Below, piece after piece: positions 43,900 through 53,467 of a stretch of 64,000 nt of DNA. The notes beneath the pieces were generated by a model, which was given only the letters and a program-made list of their open reading frames with translations, searched no databases and had not been told where the DNA came from. Origin of the DNA: a bacterium (GTDB taxonomy: Bacteria > Zhuqueibacterota > Zhuqueibacteria > Residuimicrobiales > Residuimicrobiaceae); the NCBI GenBank assembly GCA_029565685.1, contig JAKQNR010000024.1, positions 1 to 64,000 of the forward strand, in the 5' to 3' direction. Made by a program: the position numbers and the translations under genes. Positions within the stretch are counted from its first letter, which is position 1. The number at the start of each line of letters is the position of its first letter.

Positions 43900-44864
43900 T
43901 AGCGCTCTACTCTACGATTTGTCGCCAATTCATACTCTTCCAGTTGTTTGGCGGCGCCGGCGCTGCCGAAAAGATGCCCCAGACACTCTCCCAAGGTAGA
44001 GAGGAAGAAGGTGAGGGTGATGGGCACGGCACAGCGCCAGAGAATGCCCGGCGGATAAAACGCGTGCTGTCTTGGAATCCTGAGCAGTTCCCACCAACGC
44101 ACCAAAGGTTTCAGCCAAATGGCGGCAGCAAAGAGCAGTCGCTTGCCATACCCCCATCGAGCAAAGGTTTGCCGCGTGTCGGCGAAATTCCAGCCATACC
44201 AAAAATCCGCCAGCCATAATTCGCGCAAGGTATAAGGTTCAAAATGCACCGAGTGGATCTCGGTGGTGAAATAGAGTAGGTCGCCTTGCCTCGTCAGATC
44301 CCAATGAAGAAACGCTTCCGCCAGCATCAGTCTGTTCAGATCAGCGCCATAGGCCAAAAGCCGGTCGCGACGATAGGAAGAATTATGGCCGGGCAGATGC
44401 GTAACCGGTGCGCCGGAAGTCACTCCCGGACCCCACCATCCATATTCGACCAGAAAACCGCTCCAGCTTGTAATAGTCTTTAAACGGCCGGGTTGAATGG
44501 TCCACCCGACGGCGGAGATTCTGCTGTCCGCGTACAGACGAAGCAGCGTTTCGACCCAGGGCCCGTTCAGCTGCGTATGATCCTCGGCAAAAACGACAAT
44601 ATCGCCCTGCGCCCTGACCACCGCCCCGGCCCGTGCATCGTTGAGGGCTTCGCTCCCCTCGATGGTCATCTGATGGACCTGCCAAAAGCCGCCTGCCACC
44701 AGAGAACGGTACGCATACCCTTTTCTGACGATGAGAAACAGTTCGACCTGCTCAACATGTGCGGATTGCTCCACGCTGTGCAGGAATGATAAAAATTGTT
44801 CTTTAAAAATGCTGCAGGAGACCAGCAATGAGATAGACGGTTTTTTGCAGCTTTTACTTTCCAT
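43899..44864 (-). CDS. GT2-like glycosyltransferase
   Basis: A 321-residue protein with a GT-A-like N-terminus (SISLLVSCSIFKEQFLSFL), the acidic motif IVVFAEDHTQLNGPW in the place of DxD, and LPGHNSSYRRDRLLAYG, the acceptor-side motif of many GT2 enzymes. Hydrophobic helices near residues 255 and 290 point to membrane association. The ATG at 44864 follows AAGAAGGG; the frame is open to 44984 but that part lacks coding character. It is more divergent than its neighbours, and the sugar is unknown. Confidence 0.8.
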   Translation of the reverse strand: MESKSCKKPSISLLVSCSIFKEQFLSFLHSVEQSAHVEQVELFLIVRKGYAYRSLVAGGFWQVHQMTIEGSEALNDARAGAVVRAQGDIVVFAEDHTQLNGPWVETLLRLYADSRISAVGWTIQPGRLKTITSWSGFLVEYGWWGPGVTSGAPVTHLPGHNSSYRRDRLLAYGADLNRLMLAEAFLHWDLTRQGDLLYFTTEIHSVHFEPYTLRELWLADFWYGWNFADTRQTFARWGYGKRLLFAAAIWLKPLVRWWELLRIPRQHAFYPPGILWRCAVPITLTFFLSTLGECLGHLFGSAGAAKQLEEYELATNRRVER

Positions 44865-44934
44865 AACGTACCCTTCTTTTACAACACGCTGTTCCCCCTG
44901 CTTCAACCAATCGTCGTTTTTCACGGGTGCGGCA

Positions 44935-47124
44935 TCAACCGACCGCGTCGGGCTGCTGCCGCAACTGCCACCGGTACAGCGCAAAAGTCAGGAACGACGA
45001 CAGAGCCATGGCGGCCAGCTGCGCGCCTGCCATGCCCTCTGCGCCCCACCGGGGTATCAGCCACGAGGACAAAACGAGCAGAAAGATCAGCCGGTTAAGC
45101 AGATCCAACGTGATCAGGTGCGGCTTGTAGAGATAATGAAAAATATTGTACAAAGGTTTAAACAGTGCATTGATGAGATGGGACAAGCAGAGCAGAACAA
45201 AAATCGGATAGGCAAGCGCTCCTTTGTCGCCCAGCCACAACGGAAAGACGAAATACGCAGCCGCAACGGCGACCACGGTGATCAGAAAAATGGGGCCCAT
45301 CAAATGGACCGAGGAACGGTAAAACCGCTGAATGCTGGCGCGGTCCTGAAGCCGGCAGGCGAAGGGCAGAAAATATTGCAGGATCACATTGATGAGCGTC
45401 ACCGCAAAACTGCTGGCGATCAGCGCCAGGCCAAAGATGCCGGCGTCTCTGCCCAGACCGTAGCGCAGCAGCAGGATGGCGCCGAGATTCTGATTGGCTG
45501 AGAGAAGAAAGCCCGACAGGCTGCCCCAGCTGCCGTAGCGAAGCAGCTTTTGACTCACCTTCCTGGAGTAAGAACTGCGCCGTTTTTTCCCATTGCGCTC
45601 GAAACGAAAGACCTGCCGCAAAGGGTGTTGAATAAAGAGCAGAGGGACCCAATAGCTGGCCATGTAAATCAAGAAGATCACCAAGAGTTGCGACCGAGTT
45701 AAGAAAAAAAAGCAAGTCAACAGAGCGAGAATGCGCACAAACGCGAGAACGGTCTGCAGCAGCGCTATAGTGCGAAATTGCATGCGGGCGGTAGCCACAT
45801 AAAAGGCGAATTGATAGCAGGTCAATCCGGCGAGCCCCACGGCAAGGGCCCCTATCATCGGCGCGGTGAGCGGTTTGTTGAAAAACCAATTCAGCCAGGA
45901 TCCTGGCAAGATCATCAGAATGAGGCACAGCGACGCGGTCAAAAAAAGCTGGGTCAGCAGGGCGGAACGAAAGATCAGGTTTGTACGTTTGGCATCAGGC
46001 AGGGCGGAATGGCGGCCGGCCAGCCGGACCATGCCGGCGCTCGTACAGAGTTCCATGACCGGCCAAAAAATCAAATGAAGGGACAGCAGACTGGTCAACA
46101 CTCCCAGCTGTTCCTGATTGAGCAGGCGGCTGACCAGCGCCCAGTTGACCGCGCCGAACGCGACCAGCAGCGCAGCGCTGAAAAAAAACGGCGCCAGTTC
46201 ATGGGCGAGAATGGATGCAGAGGTCGGACCACTGCTGGTCCCGGCGCCATCGCCCGTTTCGTTTTTTTTACCCGCCTCGATGAGGAAGCCAACGGCCACA
46301 CACAGTTGAGCCAGGGCCACGGCTGAGACCCGCTTCAATCCGGTGCAGGAGGAACCCGCCTTCCAGGCATGGCGAAATAGATCGACAAGCATAGACCAGG
46401 GCAGTTTGGCCGCGGCCGGCGTAGCTTGTTGATAGAGAATAAATGATCCGCGGCCGTAATGAAGCTGTTGGCGGACAAAGCGTTTAAGGGTTAGTTCATG
46501 ATGATGATAGATGACCAGGTCGGCGAGGAAATCGACGCGCCAACCGTTGTCGTGAATGGCTTGCACCAAACGGCGGTCCTCCGCGCCGGCGCGAAGAATT
46601 TTTTCGTCAAAACCATGCACCTGCTCGAAGACCGGCCGGCGCACCGCCAAATTGTTGCTGGTAAGAAAAAGGTCTTGTCCCTGGCCGCGATTCACCGCCG
46701 CTTGCCAGTAATCGATGATGAATTGATGAACGCCGCTCAAATAATGGTTCGCTGCCGCATTGATGGTTTTACCTCCACAAACGGCGCGATCCGTCCGGCT
46801 GAAATAGTCGCGCACCCGCTGCAGCCAATCCGCCGGCGCAGTACAATCATCATCGATAAACACCAGAATATCCCCGGCAGCGGCGCAGGCTCCGCGATTG
46901 CGTGCTGCGGCCGGCCCGCGATGGTCCTGGTGAATGAACTTGACCTGAGGATAGCGCGCCACGCAGTCCCGAGTGCCGTCCACACTGCCATCATCCACCA
47001 CAATGACCTCATAGCCATCGCTCGACAGCGTCTGCGCCAGCAAACTGGTCAACGTCCGCTGCAAAGACGAACATCGGTTATAGGTCGGCAAGATAACGGA
47101 CAGTGTGGGCGGATGCGCGCTCAA
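44935..47124 (-). CDS. Fusion of family 2 glycosyltransferase and Wzx-like flippase
   Basis: One continuous 729-residue frame with two functions. Residues 1 to about 285 are a GT2 enzyme: LSVILPTYNRCSSLQRTL, VIVVDDGSVDGT, the metal motif LVFIDDDCTAPADW and GAEDRRLVQAIHDNGW. After a linker (KKNETGDGAGTSSGPTS) residues about 305 to 725 form about twelve membrane helices of the polysaccharide-flippase (MOP) type. These export lipid-linked oligosaccharides. In most clusters the two are separate genes. The start is TTG with AGGAG six bases upstream. The junction shows no frame change or stop, so it is a true fusion in this sequence. It is in an operon with three other glycosyltransferases. Confidence 0.85.
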   Translation of the reverse strand: MSAHPPTLSVILPTYNRCSSLQRTLTSLLAQTLSSDGYEVIVVDDGSVDGTRDCVARYPQVKFIHQDHRGPAAARNRGACAAAGDILVFIDDDCTAPADWLQRVRDYFSRTDRAVCGGKTINAAANHYLSGVHQFIIDYWQAAVNRGQGQDLFLTSNNLAVRRPVFEQVHGFDEKILRAGAEDRRLVQAIHDNGWRVDFLADLVIYHHHELTLKRFVRQQLHYGRGSFILYQQATPAAAKLPWSMLVDLFRHAWKAGSSCTGLKRVSAVALAQLCVAVGFLIEAGKKNETGDGAGTSSGPTSASILAHELAPFFFSAALLVAFGAVNWALVSRLLNQEQLGVLTSLLSLHLIFWPVMELCTSAGMVRLAGRHSALPDAKRTNLIFRSALLTQLFLTASLCLILMILPGSWLNWFFNKPLTAPMIGALAVGLAGLTCYQFAFYVATARMQFRTIALLQTVLAFVRILALLTCFFFLTRSQLLVIFLIYMASYWVPLLFIQHPLRQVFRFERNGKKRRSSYSRKVSQKLLRYGSWGSLSGFLLSANQNLGAILLLRYGLGRDAGIFGLALIASSFAVTLINVILQYFLPFACRLQDRASIQRFYRSSVHLMGPIFLITVVAVAAAYFVFPLWLGDKGALAYPIFVLLCLSHLINALFKPLYNIFHYLYKPHLITLDLLNRLIFLLVLSSWLIPRWGAEGMAGAQLAAMALSSFLTFALYRWQLRQQPDAVG

Positions 47125-47236
47125 CCGCTACTCCTGATTGCACTCCATGAAACGGCCCTGCGGCAGGGACCGGATAGGCAAAAAAATCATTGAGGATGAA
47201 ACAATCTCGACGCTGCATGCCGCTCGGCCCGCGCCT

Positions 47237-48244
47237 TCACCGCCCTGCCTGCCGGCCGGAAATACGAGCGGCCAGCCAATCGATCATACCGACAGACGCC
47301 CCCAGGGCGCAGGCCCAATGATCGAGGAACAGCACAGGGATGACCAGCAACGCAGCGCCCCACCCTCGTTCTCGCTTGAAATAACGCCAAAAAGGAAGAT
47401 TCAAAAACAGATAGACCGCCACGGAGATCAAGACAGCCCAGAGCAGAGGTCTCCACAGGAAGGAGAGACAGACCAGCAAGGACAGAACCGGGACCAAAGC
47501 GGTGGCCAGAATAAAACCAGGGTAGACGTTAAAAACGCCCTTTTTCCAGGAACTGGACAATTCCTGGAAAAAATCAGCGAGAAAGACAAACCAGCGGCTA
47601 CGGATGAAATCATTGCGCAGCAGGGATCTCAGCGTGTGCCGTTTGAGGTGTTCGACGCTCAAGTTCGGATCCAGCACAATGGAAAACGAGGACTCGACGA
47701 GCCGTTTGCCGAGATCCAGATCGTCGGCGTTGTGCGGCTGATAGGCTTCATTGAAACCATGGACCTTTAAAAAAGCATTCCGCCGTATTGCGGAAACCGC
47801 GCCGAAAATCCAATCGGCTCGGGATTGACTTTTTAAAAACGAATAACGGATCCATAAATTTTTATACTGGCTCACCAGATTGCCATGGGGATGATGGGCA
47901 GAGTACACGCCGACTACACCGTCCACTGACGGATTCTCGAAACAGGCTTGCAGATAGGGCAGACTGGCCGACGTCAGCACCACATCGCTGTCGAGAAACA
48001 GCAGGATTTCGCCGCTGGCGGCGCGGGCGCCCTGATTGCGGCAGAGATTGGCATTCTGGTTTCTTTGCAGCGGAATGACACGCGCTCCCAGCGCGCCGGC
48101 GATTTCAACCGTTCGGTCGGTTGACCCATCGTCGGCGATGATGATCTCCAGAATATGCTCCCGGTCTTCCAGCAGAGGCCGCATAATCTGGGGCAGGATA
48201 TCCGCGCGATTAAAAGTTGGGATAATAACGGATAGATTCTTCAC
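47237..48244 (-). CDS. Family 2 glycosyltransferase, membrane-anchored
   Basis: A 335-residue GT-A enzyme: LSVIIPTFNRADILPQIM, EIIIADDGSTDRTVEIA, the metal motif EILLFLDSDVVLTSASL and YQPHNADDLDLGKRL near residue 190, then three C-terminal hydrophobic helices. The start is GTG with GGAAG a little upstream. It is the first gene of the glycan cluster and comes 112 bases before the fusion gene. Sequence similarity to the N-terminal half of the fusion is apparent. Confidence 0.9.
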   Translation of the reverse strand: MKNLSVIIPTFNRADILPQIMRPLLEDREHILEIIIADDGSTDRTVEIAGALGARVIPLQRNQNANLCRNQGARAASGEILLFLDSDVVLTSASLPYLQACFENPSVDGVVGVYSAHHPHGNLVSQYKNLWIRYSFLKSQSRADWIFGAVSAIRRNAFLKVHGFNEAYQPHNADDLDLGKRLVESSFSIVLDPNLSVEHLKRHTLRSLLRNDFIRSRWFVFLADFFQELSSSWKKGVFNVYPGFILATALVPVLSLLVCLSFLWRPLLWAVLISVAVYLFLNLPFWRYFKRERGWGAALLVIPVLFLDHWACALGASVGMIDWLAARISGRQAGR

Positions 48245-48481
48245 CGCAACACTTCCACCGGCGCCAACAGATCATCCGGTTGGTTGAAGGTTAAGTCTAT
48301 GATTGCAATGTACGCAAAAAAAAAGCCAAACTCAAAGGATTAACGCCTGACGCGCCGCCCAAAGCAAAAACAAGCCAAAGAGCAGGCTGCGCGCCGGTTA
48401 AAGCCCTGACCGCCCGAACCCTGGCGTTCCCTAACGGTCAGAGCACAAGCCGAGTCCCCACCGCCTGCCTCAAGAGCCAAG

Positions 48482-49528
48482 TCAGTCCCCCGCCGCCTTG
48501 ATTTCATCCCAGATTTTGGTGTACTTGCCGTTCGATTCGCCCAGGTCCTGGATCACTTCACCCTTGCTGCGAATGGCCGCACTCGGAAAAATGCCCGGAT
48601 TGCTTTTGATCTCTTCGCTGAGCAGATCGTAGCTCGCCCGGTTGGGGCAAAGATAACTGATATACTCGGTATTGGCGGCCGCCACGTTGGGCGTATGAAT
48701 AAAGTTGATGAATTTCAAGGCCAGATCCACCTGACCGGCGGTCTTGGGGATGACCAGATCATCGCAGGCCAGGGAGAAACCCTCTTCGGGGATCAGAAAG
48801 GCCACCTGCTCGTTGTCCTCCTGGACCTTGAGAATATCGCCGCTGTAACCGTGAACCAGCTGGAATTCACCGGACGCCAGCCCGGTCTTATATTGTTCGT
48901 TTTCAAATTTGGCTAGGTTCTTTTTCCAGCCGATGACCACCGCCTTGGCCGCTAAAAGTTCATCGTCGTTCACGGTGTTGAGACTGTAGCCCAAGTATTT
49001 GAGCGCAGCGCCGATGGTCTCGCGCATGTCGTTGAGCATGGTCATACGGCCTTTCAGCTCCGGACGCTCGAGCATTTTCCAACTGGGCGTGACATCCGCA
49101 ACCGCATCCTGAAGATAGCCGAGACCGGTGTAGCTGACCATATAGGGAACGCTGTATTTCATCTCCGGATCAATGGCGATCTGAAGGTACTCTGAATCGA
49201 TATGAAGAAGGTTGGGAAGTTGGGCGTGATCCAAAGAAAGCAGCATTCCCTGATCGTTCATGATCTTGGCCATATAGGAGCTGGGGGTGATCAGGTCATA
49301 TCCGGTTGCGCCGGCCTTGAGCTTGGCGTACATCGCCTCATTGCTGTCAAAGGTGTCGATGATAATCTTGCATCGATTCTCCAGCTCAAACCGCTGCACC
49401 AATTCCGGCTTGATATAGTCTGCCCAGGTGTAGATATGCAGGTCGACGCTCTTGGAATGGCAGCCTAACAGCATCGCCAGGCAGGCCAGCAGAAGCGTCG
49501 CGGCGAAAACACTGATTCCTTTTTTCAT
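48482..49528 (-). CDS. potD: Spermidine/putrescine ABC transporter, substrate-binding lipoprotein
   Basis: A 348-residue PotD-type binding protein. The signal ends in LAMLLGC, a lipobox, so it is a lipoprotein. VDLHIYTWADYIKPELVQRFE and DLITPSSYMAKIMNDQGMLL are typical of the polyamine-binding family, as is WDEIKAAGD at the end. AAGGAAAAGGC precedes the ATG at 49528. The start overlaps the potC stop by four bases (ATGA). PotD passes polyamines to the PotBC channel in the inner membrane. Confidence 0.93.
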   Translation of the reverse strand: MKKGISVFAATLLLACLAMLLGCHSKSVDLHIYTWADYIKPELVQRFELENRCKIIIDTFDSNEAMYAKLKAGATGYDLITPSSYMAKIMNDQGMLLSLDHAQLPNLLHIDSEYLQIAIDPEMKYSVPYMVSYTGLGYLQDAVADVTPSWKMLERPELKGRMTMLNDMRETIGAALKYLGYSLNTVNDDELLAAKAVVIGWKKNLAKFENEQYKTGLASGEFQLVHGYSGDILKVQEDNEQVAFLIPEEGFSLACDDLVIPKTAGQVDLALKFINFIHTPNVAAANTEYISYLCPNRASYDLLSEEIKSNPGIFPSAAIRSKGEVIQDLGESNGKYTKIWDEIKAAGD

Positions 49529-50304
49529 GTTGCCTTTTCCTTGTTGGTTGTGAGTCTCTGACTCGCCCAAACCAGAATAAACGTAACGGCGAGCAGAATG
49601 GTTGAAAGCGCATTGAGCACTGCCGGTGAGCCGAATTTGATCATGCTGTAGATGCGGATCGGCAAGGTCGTAGATCCCGGGCCGGCGACAAAAAATGAGA
49701 TGACAAAATCATCGACCGAAAGCGTCAGCGCCAACAATGCGCCTGAGGCGATGCCCGGCGCCAGCATCGGCGCCAGCACGCGCCAGGTGGTCACCCACCA
49801 GTTGGCGCCCAAATCCTGAGCCGCTTCAATGACCGCCATGTCAAAGTCCTGCAGCCGCGCTAACACGACCATGGCGACATAGCTGACGCAGAAGGTGACA
49901 TGGGCGAGAAAAATGGTGAACAGCCCGAGGCGCACGCCGACAGCGACAAAGGCGAGCAGCAGGCTCATGCCCATCAGAATCTCCGGCACCACCAACGGCG
50001 TATAGATCAGGATGAAATGACAGCGCTGCAGAGCGGATTTGTAATAGTGCAGAGCAAAGGCCGCCGTGGTCCCGAGAATGCAGGAGGCCAGCGTCGCACT
50101 TATCGCGATGATGATGGTGTTCTCCAGCGCCAGCAGGATATCTCGCTGCCCCATCAGTTTCAAGTACCAGCGCAAGGAAAAGCCCCCCCAATGACCGCCA
50201 TAGGTCGAGGCGTTGAACGAATTAACCACCAGGACCATGATCGGCAGATAGAAAAAGATCAACACGCCGATGGTCACGACAAAGGGCAACCGGCTCCTTT
50301 TCAT
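49525..50304 (-). CDS. potC: Spermidine/putrescine ABC transporter permease PotC
   Basis: A 259-residue inner-membrane permease with six hydrophobic segments and the coupling motif EAAQDLGANWWVTTWRVLAP (EAA-x3-G). It starts FVVTIGVLIFFYLPIMVLVV. Four-base overlaps with potB and potD indicate translational coupling. PotB and PotC form the heterodimeric channel. Confidence 0.93.
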   Translation of the reverse strand: MKRSRLPFVVTIGVLIFFYLPIMVLVVNSFNASTYGGHWGGFSLRWYLKLMGQRDILLALENTIIIAISATLASCILGTTAAFALHYYKSALQRCHFILIYTPLVVPEILMGMSLLLAFVAVGVRLGLFTIFLAHVTFCVSYVAMVVLARLQDFDMAVIEAAQDLGANWWVTTWRVLAPMLAPGIASGALLALTLSVDDFVISFFVAGPGSTTLPIRIYSMIKFGSPAVLNALSTILLAVTFILVWASQRLTTNKEKAT

Positions 50305-51176
50305 GCCTTCTCCTGAAGGATGGGCGCCTGTTTCTGATCCTCCCGGGTTTGCAGGAACAAAGAGACGATCATGGGAATCAACACCGTGAGGGTTAAAATC
50401 GCCGCCAGACCGCTGGCATGGGGCAGATTACGGTCAGAAAAAGCGCGCTGGGCGATCTTGTTGCCGATCATCTCGCTGTTAGGACCACCGACCACATCGG
50501 GGATCACATAAGAGCCCAGAGCTGGGATCAGCACCACTAAAACCGCGGTGGCAATGGCGCGGCTGATACCAGGCACAAAGACCTTGAAAAAGGCGGTCAA
50601 CGGCCCGGCGCCGAGATCGCGCGCCGCCTCCACTAGATGAAAGTCAAATTTTTCCGCTGCCGTAAAGATCGGCAGAATGGCGAAAGGCAGCTCGGTGTAG
50701 ACCATCACCAGCAGCACCGCCTCCGGGGTGTAGAGTAGAGTGGCCTCCGGCGAGATCAGACCTAAAAAAACCAATCCCTGCTTGATCAGACCCTCAGGAT
50801 GGAGCAATGTTTTCCAGGCGAAAATGCGCACCAGAAAGCTGGTCATAAAGGGCGTGATGATCATGAGCAACAGCATGTTGTGCCATTTTTTATCGACCCG
50901 GGCCATGTAATAGCCGGTGGGCAAAGCCAACAGCAGGCACAGAACCGTGGTGAGTATGCTGAGCCAAAGCGTGCGCCAGATGATCGCCGGATAGTTGGGA
51001 TTGCCCAAGCTGCGAAGGGTCTCCAGCGTCCACCCTGACCCGATGCCGCCGTACGGATCTGCGGGCTTGAAAAGAATGGCAAAAACCACCAGGGTCGGGA
51101 TGACAAAAAGCCAAGACAGCCAGAAAAAGCTCGGCGCAGTGACAAACCATTCATAGATCCGCCGCCGCCTGGTCAT
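50301..51176 (-). CDS. potB: Spermidine/putrescine ABC transporter permease PotB
   Basis: A 291-residue permease with six membrane segments and the EAA loop EAARDLGAGPLTAFFKVFVP. GSYVIPDVVGGPNSEMIGN is a typical PotB stretch. Overlaps of four bases tie it to potA before and potC after. A short hydrophilic N-terminus precedes the first helix. Confidence 0.93.
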   Translation of the reverse strand: MTRRRRIYEWFVTAPSFFWLSWLFVIPTLVVFAILFKPADPYGGIGSGWTLETLRSLGNPNYPAIIWRTLWLSILTTVLCLLLALPTGYYMARVDKKWHNMLLLMIITPFMTSFLVRIFAWKTLLHPEGLIKQGLVFLGLISPEATLLYTPEAVLLVMVYTELPFAILPIFTAAEKFDFHLVEAARDLGAGPLTAFFKVFVPGISRAIATAVLVVLIPALGSYVIPDVVGGPNSEMIGNKIAQRAFSDRNLPHASGLAAILTLTVLIPMIVSLFLQTREDQKQAPILQEKA

Positions 51177-52333
51177 GGTTCCGCTCCTTCTCCCAGGCTC
51201 TCCGGAGGCAGGCTCATCAGATTCTCATCCGCCTCGCTGTAGCGCTCGAGCATAAAGCCGTCATCCGCGTGCCACCAGATCCAAACGTCGTCGTTCCAGC
51301 GGATCGGTTCCTCATCCAAATAAAAGCGGTTATGCTGCTGATTGATGGCGATCTTGTATTCGTCGACGCGCACCCAATATTTGGTCATGCCGCCAAGATA
51401 GATCACATCCTCCACGCGTCCTGGCACGATATTATGTTTGCCGCCCAGCGATGGTTTGGCGCGGCCGATGCCGAACTTTTCCGGCCGAATGCTCAGATAG
51501 ACCGGATTGCCGGCCGAGATGTTCTTGTCATTGAAACAGACCAGATCAGGAAACCCCTCGATCTTGAGGCGGCTGTACTCTTTATCCACCAGTTCCCTGG
51601 CTTCGCCCTCAAAAAAGTTGGTGTCGCCGATAAAGGCGGCGACAAAGCTGCTGCGCGGCGCTTCATAGATCTCGGTTGGCGTGCCAACCTGTTCCGTCTT
51701 GCCGCGGTTCATCACCGCAATGCGGTCGCTCAGGCTCATGGCTTCGCCCTGATCGTGTGTGACATAGACAAAGGTGATGCCGACCTCATCGTGGATAATG
51801 TCGAGCTCCAGCAGCATCTTTTGTCGCAGCTTGAGGTCCAGAGCGGCCAGGGGTTCATCCAGCAACAGCACCTGGGGTTTCATGATCAACGCGCGCGCCA
51901 CGGCCACGCGCTGTTTCTGACCGCCGCTGATCAGGGCCGGCTTCTTGTCCGCTTCCGCCTCCAGCTGAACCAGCGCAAGCATCTTGTCCACCTGCGCATC
52001 GATCTCGGCCTTGGGCAACTTTTGCACCTGCAGGCCAAAGGCGATATTCTGCCGCACCGTTAAATGAGGAAAAAGAGCGTAACTTTGAAAGATAGTATTG
52101 ACCTTGCGTTTGTTGGGGGGATGGCTGGTGATGTCTTGGCCGGCGAGGAGGATACGGCCGCTGTCCGGCCGCTCAAAGCCGGCCAGCATGCGCAGCAGAG
52201 TGGTTTTCCCGCATCCGCTGGGGCCGAGCAGAGAAAAAAACTCTCCTCGATGGATGGACAGTGAAATTTTATCCACTGCGCAAAGGCTGCCGAAACTTTT
52301 AGATACATTCTCAATCTCTAGAAACTCGGCCAT
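51173..52333 (-). CDS. potA: Spermidine/putrescine ABC transporter ATP-binding protein PotA
   Basis: A 386-residue ATPase: Walker A LLGPSGCGKTTLLRML, Q-loop FQSYALFPH, signature LISGGQKQRVAVARAL, Walker B QVLLLDEPLAALD and switch histidine VYVTHDQGEA. The C-terminal 120 residues form the TOBE regulatory domain. The signature reads ISGGQ instead of the usual LSGGQ. The ATG at 52333 has GGAGG upstream at a wide spacing; the frame opens at 52417 without one. It is the first gene of potABCD. A TorF-like porin gene lies upstream on the same strand. Confidence 0.93.
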   Translation of the reverse strand: MAEFLEIENVSKSFGSLCAVDKISLSIHRGEFFSLLGPSGCGKTTLLRMLAGFERPDSGRILLAGQDITSHPPNKRKVNTIFQSYALFPHLTVRQNIAFGLQVQKLPKAEIDAQVDKMLALVQLEAEADKKPALISGGQKQRVAVARALIMKPQVLLLDEPLAALDLKLRQKMLLELDIIHDEVGITFVYVTHDQGEAMSLSDRIAVMNRGKTEQVGTPTEIYEAPRSSFVAAFIGDTNFFEGEARELVDKEYSRLKIEGFPDLVCFNDKNISAGNPVYLSIRPEKFGIGRAKPSLGGKHNIVPGRVEDVIYLGGMTKYWVRVDEYKIAINQQHNRFYLDEEPIRWNDDVWIWWHADDGFMLERYSEADENLMSLPPESLGEGAEP

Positions 52334-52471
52334 TCTTTTGCCAATTCCTCCATGAATACCTGGGAGAGGCACTCGAATTAAGCTACGGCCCTCATCAAGG
52401 GCGCGTGCTGTAAGCAACCTTCCATCCCTCGCGAACGAATTAAAGATCGCAGGATCTCGACCGGTGATGCG

Positions 52472-52500
52472 GCAGCCGGTTTATGAGAACCGCCGGCTGC
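52472..52500 (-). terminator. Strong hairpin after the TorF-like gene
   Basis: GCAGCCGG (52472-52479) pairs with CCGGCTGC (52493-52500), extended by partial pairing inside the loop, 17 bases after the stop of the porin-like gene. There is no T run on the minus strand, so a weak or factor-aided terminator, or an mRNA 3-prime end stabiliser. Confidence 0.5.
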
Positions 52501-52517
52501 TGCCTGCAACAGAACCG

Positions 52518-53273
52518 TTAGAACTCTTTGCCCACCAGCAGACCAAAACCGCTGGCGTGTTTTTTCAGATAATCCTTCAGTTCGTTGTTGAGCGTTTTGT
52601 TGTACTGAAAATAAGGCTGCAGATACATGCCGTTCGCCGCCGTATAGGTCAGCCGGCCTTCCAGAGAGATCAGGCTGGTCGTCGACTGGGGCAGTTCAAA
52701 ATAGGCCTCGTTGAACTTTTTGAACGCAGAGCCCAGGCCCAAGCCGCCAAAGACGGTGAAACGATCGTTGAGCTCTTTTTCCACCTCGACGCCCTGCTCC
52801 GTGTAGACCGCGCCCGAGTATTCCATGACGTCGCACATTACACCGGCTTTGAGCGTTACAATGCCCAGCGGGTAGCCGACGATGCAGGCCACTTCTCCGG
52901 TGTTCGGCGCATCCGGTTGATCGAGGTAATGATAATAGTTGAAATAGGTCTCAAAGGCCAATTTCGCCAGTTCGAATTCATAGGTGATGGCGGCGTCTAT
53001 TTCATGCCGTTTGATGTCGTCCTTGGGTTCGCTTAGAGTCCAGCTGCTCCACAGCGACAGGGTAACCCGGCGGTGGGTTAACCAGGCGGTGGGTTGCAGG
53101 ATCGCCGCCTCATTGACGGTTATTCCGCGCCAGAGATAGTTGTTGGTGCCGGTCAGTTCCACACCGCCGCTCCATTGGGGTTCGGCTTCTGCGGAATCGG
53201 CCTCAACGGGAGCGGTAAACGCCGACGATAGAAAAGCAATAAGCAGGATTGAGACGAGGAGGCTCTTTTTCAT
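52518..53273 (-). CDS. TorF-like outer-membrane beta-barrel protein
   Basis: A 251-residue protein with a signal peptide (to about SSAFTAPVEA). The mature part alternates polar and hydrophobic residues, as in outer-membrane strands, and contains GTNNYLWRGITVNEAAILQP, which resembles the start of TorF-family putative porins. It ends SGFGLLVGKEF with a terminal aromatic residue, as barrel proteins need. It is the gene before potABCD and may supply outer-membrane entry for its substrates, but that is inference. Confidence 0.75.
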   Translation of the reverse strand: MKKSLLVSILLIAFLSSAFTAPVEADSAEAEPQWSGGVELTGTNNYLWRGITVNEAAILQPTAWLTHRRVTLSLWSSWTLSEPKDDIKRHEIDAAITYEFELAKLAFETYFNYYHYLDQPDAPNTGEVACIVGYPLGIVTLKAGVMCDVMEYSGAVYTEQGVEVEKELNDRFTVFGGLGLGSAFKKFNEAYFELPQSTTSLISLEGRLTYTAANGMYLQPYFQYNKTLNNELKDYLKKHASGFGLLVGKEF

Positions 53274-53467
53274 GGCTGGGGTCTTTCCCGATGATTAAAT
53301 AGTGTCGTTAAAAACTGGTAAAATTAGACATTATTTAACTGCCATGCAATTATTATTTTTCCCCCGGCTTTGCGCCATGGCGAACGCGCAGCGAGGATAA
53401 CCGCGAAAGAACAAAGCGGATCGGAAAGGGCTTACGCGGCTGAAAATCCATAGAACCGTTCTAGACT

